Shown here piece after piece: positions 5,881 to 6,518 of a DNA stretch of 6,518 bases. The translations under genes and the position numbers were made by a program. The DNA lies in the NCBI GenBank assembly GCA_964405755.1, contig CAYOPF010000127.1:1-6518 (forward strand), written 5' to 3'. Source of the stretch: GWF2-33-9 sp964405755. GTDB lineage: Bacteria; Bacteroidota; Ignavibacteria; Kapaibacteriales; UBA2268. Every line of letters begins with the position of its first letter. Position 1 is the stretch's first letter. Under the pieces are notes generated by a model. The model saw only the letters and a list, made by a program, of their open reading frames with translations. It searched no databases and was not told where the DNA came from.

Positions 5881-6518
5881 TCATTTCAATAAATTATTTA
5901 ATGCTCTTTCTAGTTCCGGAAACTTGAATTCAAAATCATTTTGAATTAATTTCTCGGGAAATACCTTTTGCGAATTAAGCACCATCGATGCAGATTCTCC
6001 TAAAATAATTTTTAGTACGAAACTCGGAACAAAAAGTAAATTAGGTCGATTCAATACTTTCGCTAAAATTTTGGAAAAAGTGTGATTACGGACTGAATTG
6101 GGAGATACTGCATTCAAAATACCTTCGTAATTATCAGTTTCGATAAACTCAATGAACAGATTAACCAAATCATCAAAATGTATCCACGACATCCACTGCC
6201 GACCATCGCCGAGTATCCCGCCAACAAATAGTTTAAAAGGTGTTGCCATTTTGGGTAATGCACCGCTTTCCTTATCCAGAACAATTCCTATGCGAGGAAT
6301 AATTAGTAGGACAGCTTCATCCACTTTTTGGGCTTCTTCTTCCCAATCCAAGCACACATTTGCCAAAAATCCAACTCCTGGTGGCGAATCAATTGTAAGC
6401 AAATGCTCTCTTCCATTTCCATAAAAACCAATTGCTGAACTTGAGATAAATTTTTTTGGTTTATTTTGGGATGAATTTATTAATTCTACAATTTTCCTTG
6501 TAATATTTATTCTGGAAT
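5881..6518 (-). CDS. TIGR01777 family epimerase-like SDR protein with DUF1731 C-terminus, N-terminus off window
   Basis: The frame is open from the right edge to TGA at 5881-5883, giving 211 visible residues of a family usually about 300 long, so roughly the first 90 residues (the NAD(P)-binding GxxGxxG part) are missing. A TTG codon at 6402 could be taken as a start, but family sequence continues upstream of it: SRINITRKIVELI, then KPKKFISSSAIGFYG (visible residues 19-33) in place of the usual SASAVGYYG. Further hallmarks are DSPPG, FLANVCLDWEEEA, PRIGIVLDKESGALPKM and GDGRQWMSWIHFDDLV. The C-terminal DUF1731 segment starts near LNRPNLLFVPSFVLKIILGE. These proteins are extended short-chain dehydrogenase/epimerase relatives related to E. 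coli YfcH; substrate and reaction are unknown. The stop lies 17 bp beyond the 3' end of the oppositely oriented tRNA-His. Transcription running on to rlpA would cross the tRNA in antisense. Confidence 0.95.
   Translation of the reverse strand, partial: SRINITRKIVELINSSQNKPKKFISSSAIGFYGNGREHLLTIDSPPGVGFLANVCLDWEEEAQKVDEAVLLIIPRIGIVLDKESGALPKMATPFKLFVGGILGDGRQWMSWIHFDDLVNLFIEFIETDNYEGILNAVSPNSVRNHTFSKILAKVLNRPNLLFVPSFVLKIILGESASMVLNSQKVFPEKLIQNDFEFKFPELERALNNLLK

Noticed and set aside
5881..5884. ATGA overlap suggesting translational coupling of the epimerase-like gene and rlpA
   Set aside because: The ATG belongs to the spurious frame through the antisense tRNA; the supported rlpA start is 5746.
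6400..6402. TTG at 6402 as the start of a 173-residue protein
   Set aside because: Unbroken TIGR01777 family sequence (SSSAIGFYG and upstream) continues in frame to the right edge, so TTG is an internal Leu codon of a gene cut by the window.

Overview
The window is AT-rich and tightly packed. It looks like chromosomal DNA from a member of the Bacteroidota or a close relative (Ignavibacteria- or Kapabacteria-like lineages are possible). The reasons are a fused IcmF mutase, a TIGR01777 sugar-epimerase-like protein, signal peptides ending in a Ser-Gln or a loose lipobox, no visible Shine-Dalgarno sequence at the three well-placed starts not coupled to an upstream gene, and several TAnnTTTG -7-type promoter candidates. 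The taxon is inferred from these traits only. No mobile element, CRISPR array, phage gene or rRNA is visible.

Layout from left to right. Positions 1-497 (+) hold the C-terminal part of a CNNM/CorC-type membrane protein, running in from the left edge. It converges on a two-gene minus-strand unit: a thioredoxin-fold lipoprotein (1458-1925) and, coupled by a TAATG overlap, an outer-membrane beta-barrel candidate whose mature N-terminus carries Cys-Gly-Cys (547-1458). Next, also on the minus strand, is a complete 1081-residue icmF (1984-5229), a fusion of B12-binding domain, MeaB-like GTPase and mutase domain. A short DPBB-only RlpA lipoprotein follows (5327-5746, minus). A tRNA-His(GTG) sits on the plus strand (5790-5863), divergent from rlpA. 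The window closes with the C-terminal two thirds of a TIGR01777/DUF1731 epimerase-like gene (5881 to the right edge, minus).

How the genes relate. Most are housekeeping genes with no shared pathway, and gaps are all under 100 bp. The one pair that looks like a functional unit is the thioredoxin-like lipoprotein plus the CxC beta-barrel. It is not a family I can name, and it is the best candidate for something undescribed here. The main annotation trap is rlpA: its longest reading frame runs back through the antisense strand of the tRNA and gains 46 spurious residues. In icmF the active-site residues point to isobutyryl-CoA rather than methylmalonyl-CoA as substrate, and the guanine-recognition motif is the unusual NKSE.
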